Assembly (NCBI GenBank): GCA_029876055.1
Contig: CM056876.1
Coordinates: 4,712,001-4,776,000 of the forward strand
Source of the DNA: Madurella fahalii
Taxonomy: Eukaryota > Ascomycota > Sordariomycetes > Sordariales
Length of the DNA: 64,000 nt
Direction of reading: 5' to 3'
A model generated the notes under the pieces. The model was not told the DNA's origin, searched no databases, and saw nothing but the letters and a program-made list of their open reading frames with translations. The position numbers and the translations under genes were made by a program. The first letter of the stretch is position 1. Each line of letters begins with the position of its first letter. This document shows positions 11,587 through 24,003 of this stretch, one piece after another.

Positions 11587-11957
11587 CACTAGGAACCAAC
11601 TATAATTACATCAGAAACAGCTGAATCTGACGATTCTGCAGCCTCCTTACAAGTACGGGCATTATGGCCAGGCTTGCCACACACACCACAGCACCGTATC
11701 TTCGTACGACCCCCTCCCCCTGTACTACTACCACCCGGCTGTGTACCTTCAACTACCTCCCCACCTCCATCCTTCTGGGCCAGTAGATCGTGTGCAGTCT
11801 ATACAGTAAGTGATCCTCCAAGCTGTACGCGTGTTCTTTTGGCTCTCCGGCGCTTGCTTAGCGCTTCGTTGGCCTTGCGGAGCGAAGAGACCTCTGTACG
11901 AAGAAGAGCTACCTCGTACATTACAGCCGTTGTACTCTTTGTCAGTTGGTCTACTGA
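11587..11957 (-). pseudogene. Pogo-like transposase, C-terminal part
   Basis: The minus strand reads a basic coiled segment (VALLRTEVSSLRKANEALS, KRRRAKRTRVQLGGSLTV), a TAG stop, a glycine-rich linker and a CCHC knuckle CCGVCGKPGHNARTCKEAAE, ending at EAAESSDSAVSDVIIVGS. The tail matches the C terminus of the 2491-3450 element almost residue for residue. Upstream it is broken by an inserted repeat near 11958. Confidence 0.75.
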
Positions 11958-12240
11958 AATGGAGTGGAAAACACACATCCACTCCATCAACAAAACAACA
12001 AGATAACAAAACAAGGGGAGGGACAACGACTGAGAAACCCGACAACAAACTAGGATTCCCAGCAACGCGGCTTGGACAAAGTAGCAACAAAGACAGGCAG
12101 GACTCCCTCTGATCAGAGGGAGGCCGTAAAGACAGCTCCCAATGGAGCAAGCAAATCGAAAGAAAGAATTGGTTGAATTATTGATCTTGATTCCTCTTGA
12201 CTGTCGAAGGCCGACAGTCAGGACAGTCTTAAATACACAT
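11958..12240. repeat. LTR-like repeat with 20-bp palindrome
   Basis: It contains AAAACACACATC near its left end and the perfect palindrome CTCCCTCTGATCAGAGGGAG at 12103-12122, as does the fuller copy at 42592-43004. The rest is diverged. It interrupts the transposase at its left edge. Confidence 0.5.
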
Positions 12241-12599
12241 TAAGTCGAGAATTTGCTGTTGTGGCCGCCGAATTTGGCTGGGCCGTGTCGCCATTTTCAG
12301 CGGCCTTGACAGTGCGGGGCGCTGGTCACTGTCGAGTACTCAGTACCTCTCCGCGCTTCCAGCCCTCCAATCAATCCGTCCATGCTGCAGAGACGCGACC
12401 CCACCGCGCTCGAAGCGCCAATAGGTGGCCCAGCTCTGGGCAGACACTCGAAGAACAGTTATCCGCAATCCAGGAAACCGTTTTCTTCTACCGGGCATCC
12501 ATTTTCGGCTCCCCTACTTAGCGCGACATAAAATGGCAGCCCTCGCACTTTCCTCTCTCATCGGCTCTCGCAACAGAGTCGGTAGTCCTCGGCACTCAA
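12241..12599. other. GC-richer stretch of unknown origin
   Basis: Less RIP-like than the surrounding island. Open frames of about 60-90 codons exist in several frames without recognisable motifs. Confidence 0.4.
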
Positions 12600-12940
12600 T
12601 TTCATCGCTATAGCGCCGCACCGCCCCCCCAGCCTCTCGCAAACGACAAGCGCTATAATACGGATTTCGTCCGCCGCTTCACGCAACGAGAAGCCGAGAG
12701 GCGGATTGCGAAACGACCAGAGGCCCTTACAGCCGAGTAGCACGTAGCTCTCCATAAGCAGCTCAAGGATACTCAGTTCCTCTAGCCCGACTATACCGAC
12801 AATACTAAGATCAATGTCGCCGGTATACTACAAAAATAGAAGAGGTAACGTACTAATTCCCTCCCTTCCTATCAGCGATATCGCTAATTAACCTGGAGAT
12901 ACTGCAAATCTGCTAAACAGGCGGGAACCTAGTGAGATGT
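12600..12940 (+). pseudogene. Possible DUF3435/tyrosine-recombinase relic
   Basis: One plus-strand frame from about 12655 reads NTDFVRRFTQREAERRIAKR, then PEALTAE, stop, HVALHKQLKDTQFL, stop, PDYTDNTKINVAGILQK, stop, KR. The order (basic helix, LT-E---L---L-D--FL-P, N-AGIL-KWKRY) resembles the N-terminal region of fungal DUF3435 proteins, which are crypton- and Starship-captain-like tyrosine recombinases, if the stops are RIP-changed CAG or TGG codons. The catalytic R...RY part is not seen. The identification rests on a short motif and is tentative. Confidence 0.35.
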
Positions 12941-12943
12941 AAT

Positions 12944-13224
12944 TGTCGGATGCACAGCACCTCTGAACGTTCGGAGTTAAATTTAGGATGGAAATTTAGG
13001 ATCGAAAAATTGAGGATGTCTTGTTTTGTTCCTTGTCTAATGGAGGTGAACTTCCTTCTTATTCCCAATTTCCTGGACCACGGAGACCCGGGTTGACGGG
13101 TCTCCGAGAGATCGGATCATACTTATCCGAGTCGCACTAATCCGGATCACACTGATCCGGGTTCGTGTTTTGCAGATCCAGGATCCAGCTTCCTGACCCT
13201 TTTGACATATAACCCTTTTTGACA
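12944..13224. mobile_element. Solo LTR (TGTCGGATGC family), TSD GTAAT
   Basis: A 281-bp unit beginning TGTCGGATGCACAGCACC and ending TTTTTGACA, flanked on both sides by GTAAT (12939-12943 and 13225-13229). An inverted relative lies at 44737-44997. A 5-bp duplication and TG...CA ends fit a solo LTR. It contains an imperfect hairpin of ATCCGG/CCGGAT-type repeats near 13130-13165. Confidence 0.8.
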
Positions 13225-13503
13225 GTAATCAGGGAATCACACTAAGAGACGACAATAGATTTCTTCGAATATCTGTACCAAATATATAGGATCGAGTCCT
13301 AGAGAACGTTATAGAAGTATTTCCACTAGTATAAGCAGTTATATACAAGTGGTATAGGCCGCTATATAGATAGGAATAATACTAAAGAAATTTAGAAGGT
13401 ACGTCTCTGGCCTTTTGTATACCTATCTATCTACTAATAGCTCTTACAAGTGGTATAATACTATCTTAGTCCGTCAGTTTAATCTGAGAGTGCCCTATAT
13501 CTG
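13225..13503. other. AT-rich island sequence, nothing recognised
   Basis: It lies between the solo LTR and the copia-type LTR. It contains imperfect internal repetitions of AAGTGGTATA and no coding frame. Confidence 0.4.
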
Positions 13504-13761
13504 TGTAACGAGAGCTCTCTGGACCAGACCGGGGGAACCGGCCAAATGACAGTGGATGATGTCACTGTACTAGGGTAGATAAGAACCTCGTGGGAAACCT
13601 TCTCACGCAGGGAACTTCTGATCTGTAAGGATCAGTCTCTGTGTAGTCAATGACAATAGGAGGCTGTTCGTGAAGCTATCGTCCACTGATCGAACCCTTT
13701 TCGGTACTGAGACATCGTAGTCCATCTCCCTCAACGTGTTCCCAGAACAACCCCATTTACA
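13504..13761 (+). mobile_element. Copia-associated LTR, copy 1 (258 bp)
   Basis: Begins TGTAACGAGAGCTC and ends CCCATTTACA. It is a close copy of the LTRs at 14762-15019, 25366-25623 (inverted) and 39621-39871 (inverted). The gag-like copia sequence follows directly. Confidence 0.8.
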
Positions 13762-14761
13762 CAATCTCAGAGTGGTATTCGGCTCTTCAAACCCAAGCCG
13801 GTATCAGTTACGACAAGGCACTCTCAGACGCTCGTGAAGTTTATTGACAAGCCGTCAAACCCCTCGTACAAGTCCCCAAGGACCTAATTAGGTGGTCCAA
13901 AAACTGGGAGCAAGCACTCTCTAACACCCAAAGGAAGAAAGTTCCTGAAACTCTATCGATAAGCACCTAGTTCCAGGATTTCACTGATGCGGTAAAGCCG
14001 ATTATGAGTCACTAGGTTACGGCCTATAAGCTAGTGAAAGAAGTAAGGGCATCGCAGTTAACCCTGACCTACCGAGAGGTAGCTAACGACTTTCAGGAGA
14101 AGGTAAAGCAGTTAACGAGAGCCTGCAGACCAGGTAGCCACCGGATAGTAAAAGGCGCATTTGGCCCTTCTTTCACTGCTACAAAAGGTGGTAAAGAGGC
14201 CTATTAGAAGGACGCTTCTGATGGCGAAGTCGGCTCTAGTAGTAATGGGAGAGAATAAAACAATGGTCAACGAACGCAATAGGGTGGCTCTGGCGGTGGC
14301 AAGCCTAAAACGCAGAGTAAAGCTCCGGGCAAGGCTGAGACCCCAGAGGGTAAAAGACTTAAAATAGGGCTCAAGAAGGCCTTAGGCATAGCTATAACTA
14401 CATGTCTCTATTGTAGCCAGTTCTACCATTTGTAGAGATACTACTATGTCTTTCCGGAATTAGTACCTGAAGGATTCGCTAAAAGAGACCACGTTCGGAT
14501 CAGAGCCGATGAGGCCTTAAAGGATCTAACGTTGCAAAAAGAAGTCGAGAAGCTGAGGCATTAGATAGAGTTACCGAGTTGACTAGGCCAGAAAATCGGT
14601 CGTTGTACTAGTAGTTTTCTGGTTGCAAAGAAAGCTTTCTTAACAGCTGAGTATCCTTTGAAAAATTCAGCTATCTTAGACTCTAGAACTACTATTCATA
14701 TCTTTAACCAAAGATATAGGTTTAATAATTATAAGAAGGCCGAGCTTAGCAACTATGTATG
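13762..14761 (+). pseudogene. Ty1/copia gag-protease remnant
   Basis: Degenerate gag with many TAG stops. Recognisable parts are the CLYCSQFYHL-type knuckle near 14400, the helical tail (YYVFPELVPEGFAKRDHVRI, DLTLQKEVEKLRH), and the start of the protease (AILDSRTTIHIFNQRYRF, about 14670-14730). A minus-strand relative of the whole region is at 39200-38145. It stops at 14761 where an LTR is inserted; the continuation is found inverted at 25365-25060. Confidence 0.75.
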
Positions 14762-15019
14762 TGTAACGAGAGTCTCCAGACGAAGGTCAGGAGGACCCGC
14801 CGAATGGTGTTAGATGATGTTACGATATAGGATAGATAAGAACCTCGTAAGGGAACTCTCTCACGCGGGGCACTTCTAATCCGCAAGGATCAGTCTCTGT
14901 ATAGTCAATGACAATAGGAGGCTGTTTGTAAAGCCATCGTCTACTGATCGAACCCTTTTTGGTACTGAGATATCATAGTCCATCTCCCTCAACATGTTCC
15001 CAGAACAACCCCCTTTACA
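14762..15019 (+). mobile_element. Copia-associated solo LTR, copy 2
   Basis: 258 bp, TGTAACGAGAG to CCCTTTACA, inserted inside the copia protease coding region after GTATG (14757-14761). The matching right-hand GTATG is found next to the inverted LTR at 25366, not at 15020, which indicates rearrangement. Confidence 0.8.
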
Positions 15020-15969
15020 ATTCTGATCCTTCTATTCTACCGTTGGCCGAGATAGCACCTACGATGAATACCTCCCGTGAGCTGGGAGTAGAGTCGAGTC
15101 TAGGGAAAAACACCCTCTAATCACCTACAAATCCTATACACCTTCATCGGTCGGAATCACCAGGATTTCGACCTCGTATATCTTCGTATACCCTTTTGGA
15201 CTCCCGGGTTCCACATCAAGCTCCTCACTATAATAACCTATTGGAATCAACCTATCTTCAGATATAGCAACTGGAAGTGCTGAAACAACTGCGAGAATAA
15301 GAAGAGGGTTTGCTTCGGAAGCTAGGCATCTTACTAGGCAAATCCTTACCGAAATATAGGCGATATCGTTCTCCTTCAGCAGGTTCTAGTGACTATAATA
15401 AAGACCGAAAGGCGATTAAAGTAAAGCATCTAATTCAGTTCCCTAACAACACTACCTATCGACGCCGTTTAGAATAGCTCCAAGATCTACAGCGAGTATT
15501 TATAGGAGACCCGAAACGGTTTAAAACGGGTATAAACCGGATCCTTTTCGCTTTGGATCAAATAGAAGAACGTCCTTGCAATCGATAGTATAGTCATTGC
15601 AACAATCTTCCGATAGATATATGATAAGAGGCTGAAAACAACTAGAAAACGTTTGAAGATTGGACACTGAACTATATTCGAGATCTTATAAATTAAGAAT
15701 CTACTATTATAAAGCAATTCAATGATGCTAAGTAACGAGAAACCAGTCTCCTTTAGACTTTTATTAGTATTTAGAATCCCTTGAAGCCTAATTCCCGAAG
15801 CAGGACGAAAAGGCTTATACTCTCACCTTTTATACGAAGCTTTCGTCTATAATTAGTAACTATATCGACTTATATGTCTATAATAAGCTAGAGACTTGGG
15901 AAGAGATAGTTAAACTCACTACCCAAATTTAGTATAGTTTCCAGCACCGAAAACCCTAGGAAGCCCCTA
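15020..15969 (+). pseudogene. Retroelement gag-like remnant
   Basis: Plus-strand frames read a coiled segment (LEVLKQLRE, EEGLLRKLGILLGKSL), then a retrotransposon gag-like stretch (FALDQIEERPCNR, CNNLPIDI, NWKTFEDWTLNYIRDL, IIKQFNDAK, FYTKLSSIISNYI, LETWEEIVKLTTQIW) broken by TAG and TAA stops. It is cut at 15969 by the gypsy element; its continuation, if any, would begin at 24004. Confidence 0.55.
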
Positions 15970-16328
15970 TATAAGGACCGGCTGAGCGGGGCCAGCGTAA
16001 GGCGCGGTCCGGAAGCCTCGGAGCCGCAGTGTAAGCGAGCCTCAGAAGCAACAACGGTACTAAGCTGGAATGGCATAAATAGTGCGTCAGATGAGCGTCG
16101 AAGGAGTATACTAGTAAGGAGGACGATAAAGCAGTAGAGCGGGGAAGTAAACCCTAGCGATATTGTTATGGGTATAAAAAGGAGGGCGGGAGATAGAGCT
16201 TAGGGGAGAGGTAGAGTTTAATAAGACTACCACTCAACCTCTAATAAGTACTTTGCTCCTACATTACGTGTATACTGCTTATACCCAGATACTCTGGTCT
16301 TACTACCCTTAGATCCTTGATCCTTATA
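15970..16328 (+). repeat. Gypsy 5' LTR
   Basis: Pairs with 23640-23998. A truncated inverted copy of the same LTR type lies at 39277-39618. Confidence 0.85.
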
Positions 16329-16379
16329 CGTTGAACTCCTTGCCTTCCAGGCGACTAGACTATCCGGGACGAGTATGGT

Positions 16380-19300
16380 ACTAACGCGTTAACGTACTAC
16401 TCTTAATTAGCTTATAAACGAAATAGAAAGCTCGTTTACGTTAAATAGCTAGCCTTCTAGCAGTACTCAACTCCCTAATATCCCTGAGATTCCCGACGTT
16501 TAAGTCTTTAATCCCCTTAGTATGACTTAAGGACGCCTGCCTGCGGACGATCTACTTGCTAGCCGCTCCCCTGTAGTGCAGTTGGATATACCGCTGCCTG
16601 AGTACTAGTAGCGACTGCTAGAGGAGGAGTAACGACTTGATAAGGAGATCGTTATTGCTTGAAGACAGGTAACGCTGCGCTGTAAGAGAGCTGAGCTAAA
16701 GCTGCTCCTCCGAGATTAATCTATCCCGGAGCCCGAACCTCTGTCTTACCTAACGGTATATCCTTCCTAGGAGGCTCTCTTGACCCCCCCTAACCCCACT
16801 TTTACGAGCCCTATAGACATAATACCCTAGTAGCTCAGAGTAGTTGTATTAGGAGAAGTGACTTAGAAGACCCCGGTACTTACCTATCCTATATATAATA
16901 GGTCCAGCGCGACTGCCCTTTGCAATTTCCTCTTCGACTATAAGGCGAACTTCGCCCTTATCGGCAACGTTCTAAGTAGCGACCACGTTATATATGCGGT
17001 GAGCTACCTCCGCGGGACCCTAAAGAACGTTTGGGTTAACTATATCAGCGAGAGGGAAAATAACTCTGTCTTCGACCTTACCCTAGTTATATAGGAAGAA
17101 CTCGTCGAATTCCTTCGCAGCTAGCTCTCGGACCCGGAGACGTATGCCCTTTCTACGGCTATACAGCTTGATAACCTATATTAGTACGACGACGAAACGG
17201 TTACGGAATTCGTAGATCGATATACGACTATTACTACTGACCTCCCCTATTAGATAGAAGAAAGTCAACGGATAATCGGCCTTCTCCCGAAGTTCCGTAA
17301 AGAGATTTGCCTAGTAATTACCTACTATAGTACTTTGCTAGCTACGTACTAACAGCTAGTAAATACTGCTCGGCAGATCGAAGATAGTTAGCGAGCTGAA
17401 GGAACGTCGGGCTACTGCTCCTGGCCGCGACCCCCTACCGCCCTCGAGCTAGGTAATAGGAGCGCTTAAGCCCTGCTAATATAACCAAGGTATAACGTTA
17501 TCTGCTATAACTGCGGAAAGGAGGGCTATATCGCTAGGAATTGTCTGTCGGGGCCGTCCAACTCCCTAGTACCAGAGAGAGCGGATAAGTAGTAACAACA
17601 CTGCTATATCTATAACCAGCCTAGGCACTACTCGACTAATTGCCCCTAAGCGGTCTACGGACGATACGACTAGGCAGGCTATATAGCGCTCCGATGCCCT
17701 AACGACACCTTTATCAGTAACAGTAACCAGATCCCTCTATAAAAACATACTAAGGCTGTAGCGGCGGAGCGATAGGACAATACGGGGGGTACCTCTCATT
17801 ATATAGAATCCGATATTATGGTTAGATTATAGGGGAGTTGGAAGAAGGCACCTGCAATATTCGACTTGGAAACGGATTACAATCTGATTAGCTATAGCTA
17901 CCTTGCTAAGCACTCCCTCCTCGAACACTTCGAGCTGTCTATAGGGCTTACTGGTATCAGAAATAAACCTATACGAACTTACAGAGTATATCCCCTCTAT
18001 ATACGTACTACCGACTGTAAAGGCAGAACTCAGACGTACCTTCTACGCTTTATAATCGCAGATATCGAACCCTTTATCGTCATTCTCAACTAGCTTTAGC
18101 TCGAGATAGCCAACCCCGATATCGACTTCCGAAGTAAGACGTGGATGTACCTACCTGAGGTACTACGAGTAAGCTTATATATTGAGCCTAAGTAACTGTA
18201 GGCGGGATCTGTATTCGCCCTCGCAGCTGTTGTCCCCTCTAGCGAGGACCTTGCTAACGTAATGTACGAGCTAGAGCAGCTGTAGCTCCCCGAGGCTTAT
18301 CGGGTATACGAGAAGCTATTCTATAAGTCTAGGATTTTACCTTTCCCCTAGACAACAACGAAGTATTGCATCGAACTCGTGGACAGTGTGTAGCCACCCT
18401 AGGGGCCGATTTACCTACTAGGGGTAATAGAGCTCGAGACCCTATATAAATAGCTTAGAGCCGCTATAGAGAAGGGCTGGATATAACTCTCAATAAGCCC
18501 TGTAGGCGCCTCTATCCTATTTGTCCTAAAGAAGGGAGGCGAATTATACCTTATTGTCGACTACCGAGGACTAAATACGGTAATATGTAAGAACTATATA
18601 CCTATCCTACTAATTAGAGAGATCCTTAACTACTTGTTATCGGTTAAGATCTATACCAAGATCGACTTGAAGGATATGTACTATCGTATTAGGCTTAGCG
18701 AGGGCGATGAGTGGAAGACCGCCTTTCGTATACGATATAGCTACTACGAGTTCTGTATAATGCCAATAGGGTTAGCTAATGCCCTAATAACCTTCTAGAC
18801 GTATATCAACTAAGCGTTATCTAGACTGGTAGACGTTATATATATCGTCTACTTAGACGATATCCTGATCTATAGCGACGATAAAGCAGTATATAAGCAG
18901 TATAAAAGAAGTTCTCAATCGATTAGAAAACGCTGACCTCTATATTAATCTCAAGAAATGCTAATTCTATACTACTGAAGTCGAGTTCCTAGGGTATATA
19001 ATCTTACCTGAGGGGATCGCTATAGAGCTATCCTGTATCGAGTCCGTTATATAGTAGCCGCTTCTCTGTAGTATATATAATATCCAGGTCTTCTTAGAAT
19101 TTATAGGGTTCTACTGTCGTTTTATTAGAAACTATTCGAAGATCTGTGCCCTCCTGATAGACCTCCTATATAGCGACTAGAAACGTCTATTCGTACTTAC
19201 GGAGGAGGTGATTGAAGTATTCGAGCTACTAAGAAGTAAATTCAGCGAGGCCCCTATCCTCAAGCATTTCGATCCCTCTCTACCCATCCGTATAGAGATA

Positions 19301-21650
19301 GATACCTCGAAGTATGCGATTAGAGCTATACTCTCATAGCTTTACGAGGATCGGTAGTATCTAGTCGCCTTTAGGTCAAGGAAGCTTATACCTAAAGAGA
19401 TGCACTACGATACCGGAGATAGGGAGCTGCTTATGCTCGTCGATGCCTTCTATACCTGGTCTCAGTACCTCCTCTACGCCTAAGTCCTGATTATGGTCTT
19501 AACAGACTATCTTAACCTGGAGTACTAGAAGACTAAGAAGAGGCTAAGCTAGTGACAGCTACGTTGGAGCGACGACTTAGCTGCATTTGACTTTGTTATT
19601 AAGTACTACCCTGGTATTCAGAACCCCGTTAACGGTCTCTTATATAGGCCAGACTATATAGAAGAGGAAGAAGCGGACGAAAACGCTGAGAACCCGCTGC
19701 TTCAACTCTTGTAGGATAGGGTCGAACGAGGGTAATAAGAGAACCCTGGCCCTTGCCCTGTTATCACGGTAGTCCGAGGACTACTCCGACTATGTCTCGA
19801 AGCTGCGTTGCCGCTGTATATAAGGATAGCTGAAGACGAAGAAGCTATTAAAAAAGAAAAAGAAGAGTTTAAGAGGTTGCTGCTGAGCCAAGAAGGCCAG
19901 AGCGATATAGTCATCTAAAAGGTCTGGGACTACAGCGAGAAGTATAGCCGTAGCTCTATAGATGAGGACAAGAGCGTTATATCTGATATTCATAAGCAGA
20001 TACATATCGTTAGCGCTAGCCCCCCTAAGGGACCGTATTGTAGTTATTATACTGTATTCAGCGTCGGGGGCCTCTGCTGTCGTATAGGGAATGACTCTTA
20101 TGATAAGGCTATGCCTGATTACTATACGCCTATCGTGGGCGCCTCTAGTACTAAAAACGGAGATTATAGGACCTAGGTGAAAAGAAGGTAGCTCTCTTTA
20201 GAAGAGTTGTTACTTGAAGAGCAATAGAAAGATCAATAGCTTTAGTCGGACACTCGGAGGAAGCGATATAGCAATAGCGAAGGCTCGTAGAGAAAAGGAG
20301 AGGACGGGCTTATCCGTTACCAAGGTAGAGTATATATTCCCCCCTCCCTTAGGTACGAGCTAATTGAGAGCTATTATAACGTACTAACCGCGGGCCATAG
20401 AGGCTTTAAGAAGATATAGGAGCGCCTAGGGCGTAACTACTTTTAGCCGTCTATAAGAGAGGACGTGGTAGTATATATTAACGGTAACTATATAACCTAC
20501 CAACGTACGAAGCTATATACGTACCACCTTTACGGCTTGCTTGCAGTACTACCGGTACCCGATGGACTATAGCAGACAATTATAGTGGACTTCATCACAG
20601 GCCTACCAACCTCGATTGACCCTCGGACAGGCAAGGCGTATAACGCTGCCCTAGTTGTAGTAGACAAGTTTACGAAGTACACTCTCTATATCGCAATAAC
20701 CACGATACTTATAGCAAGTACCTTCGTAGAACTGTTCTTCGACTATATCTACCGGCCCTTCGGACTTCCCTAGTCTATCGTATCCGATAGGAGCAGCCTG
20801 TTTATAAGCTCCTTCTAGAAGACCTTATACGAACTCTTAGGTATCAAGCGGCGCCTGAACACCGTATATCACCTATAGACTAACGGGCAGATGGAGCGTC
20901 AGAACCAAATACTCGAGTACTACTTACGTGTATTCTGTAGCTACAATTAAACGGATTAGGTGCATCATCTACGCCTAGCGGAGTACGCCTATAACAGTTC
21001 CTACTATATGGTAATACGGTCAACCCCGGCCTTCCTTCTCTATAGGTTCTACCCTCGAGATCCCCCGGACCCCATAGTAATTCCCAAAAGTGCCGTCCCC
21101 GCTGCAGATAAGCGAGTAAGACGCCTGTTAGCGAGCTGTAGAAAGATCTACAATATCCTCGTCGCTACTAACAAGAACTACGAGAAGTAGTATAATTGCA
21201 AGTGGGTAGATAAGGCGTTCGAGGTTAGCCAATAGGTCTGGCTCTTAACGAAGTACTTCAAATAGCGGCGCCCGAGTAGTAAACTTACGGATAAGTATCT
21301 AGGGCCCTTCAAGATCCTTAAGATTATTGGTGATAGGAAGATGGTGTACGAACTGGACCTGCTATAGCGTTACCGTATCTATCGAGTCTTCCCGATTACC
21401 CTGCTCGATCTATTTAAGGGCAGTAAGGAATAAGCTCGAGAGCAGTATAAAAGAGTCGATATCGAGCTAGAAGAGCAGTATTACGAGGTAGAAGCCATTA
21501 TCGACTATAGGGGCCTAGCAAGGAATAGGCAGTTCCTGATCAAATAGAAAAGGTATCTATCTAAGGATAATACCTGGGAACCTAGGGAATACCTAGATAA
21601 TAGACTACTGTTAAAAGCGTACGAGGTAGAACTAATGAAGGTACAGAGGT
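16380..21650 (+). pseudogene. Gypsy gag-pol, multiply stopped
   Basis: Landmarks in order: a gag segment (ALIGNVLSSDHVIYAVSYL), the zinc knuckle CYNCGKEGYIARNC near 17500, an aspartic-protease-like region near 17860-18090, reverse transcriptase from about 18420 (KKGGELYLIVDYRGLN; TKIDLKDMYYRIRL; YLDDILIYSDD near 18850), RNase H near 19260-19640, an H2C2 region, integrase from 20585 (MDFITGLPTSIDPRTGKAYN; VVVDKFTKYT) and a chromodomain-like end near 21480-21640. Many codons expected to be CAG or TGG read TAG. Confidence 0.85.
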
Positions 21651-21699
21651 GATATAGGGTATAAGCATATAAGGGTATACCAGGGCGAGGGAAAAAGCT

Positions 21700-22950
21700 T
21701 CGATTTGTCTAAAGGGCATTAAAAAACCTATAAAAAGCTGTATATTAGCAGTACTCCAACTACTCCTCCTTACTTTCAACCTCAATATCCTCCTCCTCTA
21801 TAGGGGCAAGATGATCAGCAATATGCGAAAGCAGCTCCTCTATATTGCCCAAGTATTTCTAGATGTTAGTCAGAACTACGGTCTGCACTTCCAGTAGTAG
21901 AGGGAGCTCAGAAGCAGCGCCCGAGGATATAGGTGAGTGACCAGTACCACTAAGAGAGGCGAATAATGGGCCCTCAGTAACCGTACCAAAGCAGCGGAGG
22001 TATAGTATATGACTAACGCGCTTAGTGCTAGTACAGTAAGTAGCGAGATTGGAAGAACGGGGTGCGGGAGCAGCGAAATCCTTAAATACGTATAGAGCAG
22101 TATTACCAGCCTCCTAGACCTCGATCGCAAGAGTATTAGTCTAGATAGGAAAGTACTATTAGCGTAGGGAATATATAGCGAGGAAGTAGAAGAGAGAACT
22201 TATAGACTTGCTAGGCTTAGGGAACTCTATACGATCGAAGGTCTCTACGAAGCGAACTATAGTAGTTAGAGTATTAGGAGGAATCTAGAAGGATTAGACG
22301 CTGCTACTAAGTGCTATAGGAGTAGTATAAGCTAAGGAGGAAGGACCTACCAGTAGGTATATATAATTGTAGGACGTATAACGGGAGCAGTGGGCGTCAG
22401 AGTTCCTCTGATTCTTATAACTAGTAGAGGGACCCTTCTTTAGTATACAGCGGAGGTATATATAGCAGCTATATATAATTAGTAGGGAGCTAGCGGTAAG
22501 GGGAAGGATATTTATAGGATGATATGGCGGATGCCCTCGATAAACTTGTCGCGAGCTTTGGGAGTACTAGCAGTGACTAGAGAGGATAAGAGAGTATCGT
22601 TTTCGACCTAAGGGAGTAGGTTAGAAGCAGCGAGAGCGTAGAAAAGGAGGATCCAACCTACTAGGGAATTAGGGGACACCGGGGCGACCTTAGACTTCTT
22701 AGAAGACCTAGGAGGCTCTTTATTATCTTCGGCCTAAGATAAAGTCAGTATATATAAACCCCCTGCGGCAATAGCGAGGGCACTATATATAGAGCATTTG
22801 TCCAATATAGCGGACTAAGCAGAAGGGGTATAGAGAGTAGAGTAAGAGTAGTAGAGCGAGAGTAGTATAGCGAGAGCAGTAACAGCTACTATAACCTACT
22901 AATAAGTTAGTAGACTAGCCTATAAGTATATAGTACAAGTAATAAAGGAG
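21700..22950 (-). pseudogene. Antisense reading frame in the gypsy 3' region
   Basis: On the minus strand, allowing RIP stops, protein-like stretches appear: SSKKSKVAPVSPNSLVGWIL and LLFYALAASNLLP, then TASTPKARDKFIEGIRHIIL, and later EGPLFASLSGTGHSPISSGA, LLLEVQTVVLTNI and LLSHIADHLAPIEEEDIEVE. They lie between the integrase end and the 3' LTR, opposite to gag-pol. I do not recognise a family. It may be a captured or element-encoded accessory gene. Confidence 0.4.
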
Positions 22951-23639
22951 TATAGTAGGTATAGGTAAGAAGGAAGGAGATAGAGGAACAGGAAGGGCGT
23001 AACCTACGAGTATAAGACTATAAAGAAGAAAAGAGGAAAAGAATTGGTAGGAGGGAAGGCCTATTTATACCTAGGGCCAGGGCTGGGCCTACTTTTCCTA
23101 GGACAAAGTAAAATTCGGTGTAAAAAGGATAGTGAGATAGTAGATCGAGGATAACTACTAGGAGCCTAGATAGAGCTGCCTCTATACTATGACTACGTAA
23201 CCCAAGTACAACCCTTCCGTATTACTAACTCTGACTTCCTTCCCTTAGTAAAAATTCCCTTTCCCCTACCTCTGAGTCATTAATATTACGTATATACTAT
23301 TGTTAAGCCAAATAGGAGGGCAATAATAGGCAATTCTATTAACTACTATACGACTCGATACGACGATCCCGACGTGCCCGCATCTGCAACCCGTAGCGTT
23401 AGCGTACCTATAAATTCCAAGGACTGCAAGTGCCTGCACGACTAGCAGGTATAAGAGCTAGGGAAAATGCAGTAGTACGGGCGACCCTTCGGTTATCGGC
23501 GCTTTGGGTGCTATGCGGGAGGGGTAACTACGTAGCTCGCGTATACGGCTAAGGTGGCCGGAATTCGGGCGGTAACCGCTTATAGGAGTATATAGCCCGG
23601 GCGGCTCCTGAGAGCAGGAGCCCGGAAGGAGGGAGGCTC

Positions 23640-23998
23640 TATAAGGACCGGCTGAGCGGGGCCAGCGTGAAGTGCAGTCCGGAAGCCTCAGAGCCGTAGC
23701 GTAAGCGAGCCTTAGAAGTAACAACGGCACTAAGCTGGAATGGTATAAATAGTACGTTAGATGAGTGTCGAAAGAGCGTACTAGCAAGGAGGACGATAAA
23801 GTAGTAGAGCGGGGAAGTAAGCCCTAGCGATACTGTTACGGGCATAAGAAGGAGGGCGGGAGACAGAGCTTAGGGGAGAGGCAGAGTTCAATGAGACCAC
23901 TACTCAACCCCTAACGAGCACTCTGCTCCTACGTTGCGCGTGCACTGCTTGTACCCAGACACTCTGGTCTTACTACCCTTGGATCCTTGATCCTCACA
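23640..23998 (+). repeat. Gypsy 3' LTR
   Basis: Starts TATAAGGACCGGCTGAGCGG and ends ATCCTCACA. The purine-rich GGAAGGAGGGAGGC just upstream could be the polypurine tract. Confidence 0.85.
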
Positions 23999-24003
23999 CC
24001 CTA

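Larger units (their letters stand above)
15970..23998 (+). mobile_element. Complete Ty3/gypsy LTR retrotransposon, RIP-damaged
   Basis: An 8.0-kb element with two 359-bp LTRs (15970-16328 and 23640-23998) and the 5-bp target duplication CCCTA on both sides (15965-15969 and 23999-24003). Internal order on the plus strand: gag with a CCHC knuckle (about 16380-17650), protease, reverse transcriptase, RNase H, integrase and a chromodomain-like tail to about 21650, followed by nearly 2 kb before the 3' LTR. Every frame has many TAG stops, so this copy cannot encode its proteins. The LTRs differ from one another mainly by C/T and G/A changes (for example ends TATAAGG and CTTATA against CTCACA), as expected from RIP. 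Confidence 0.88.
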
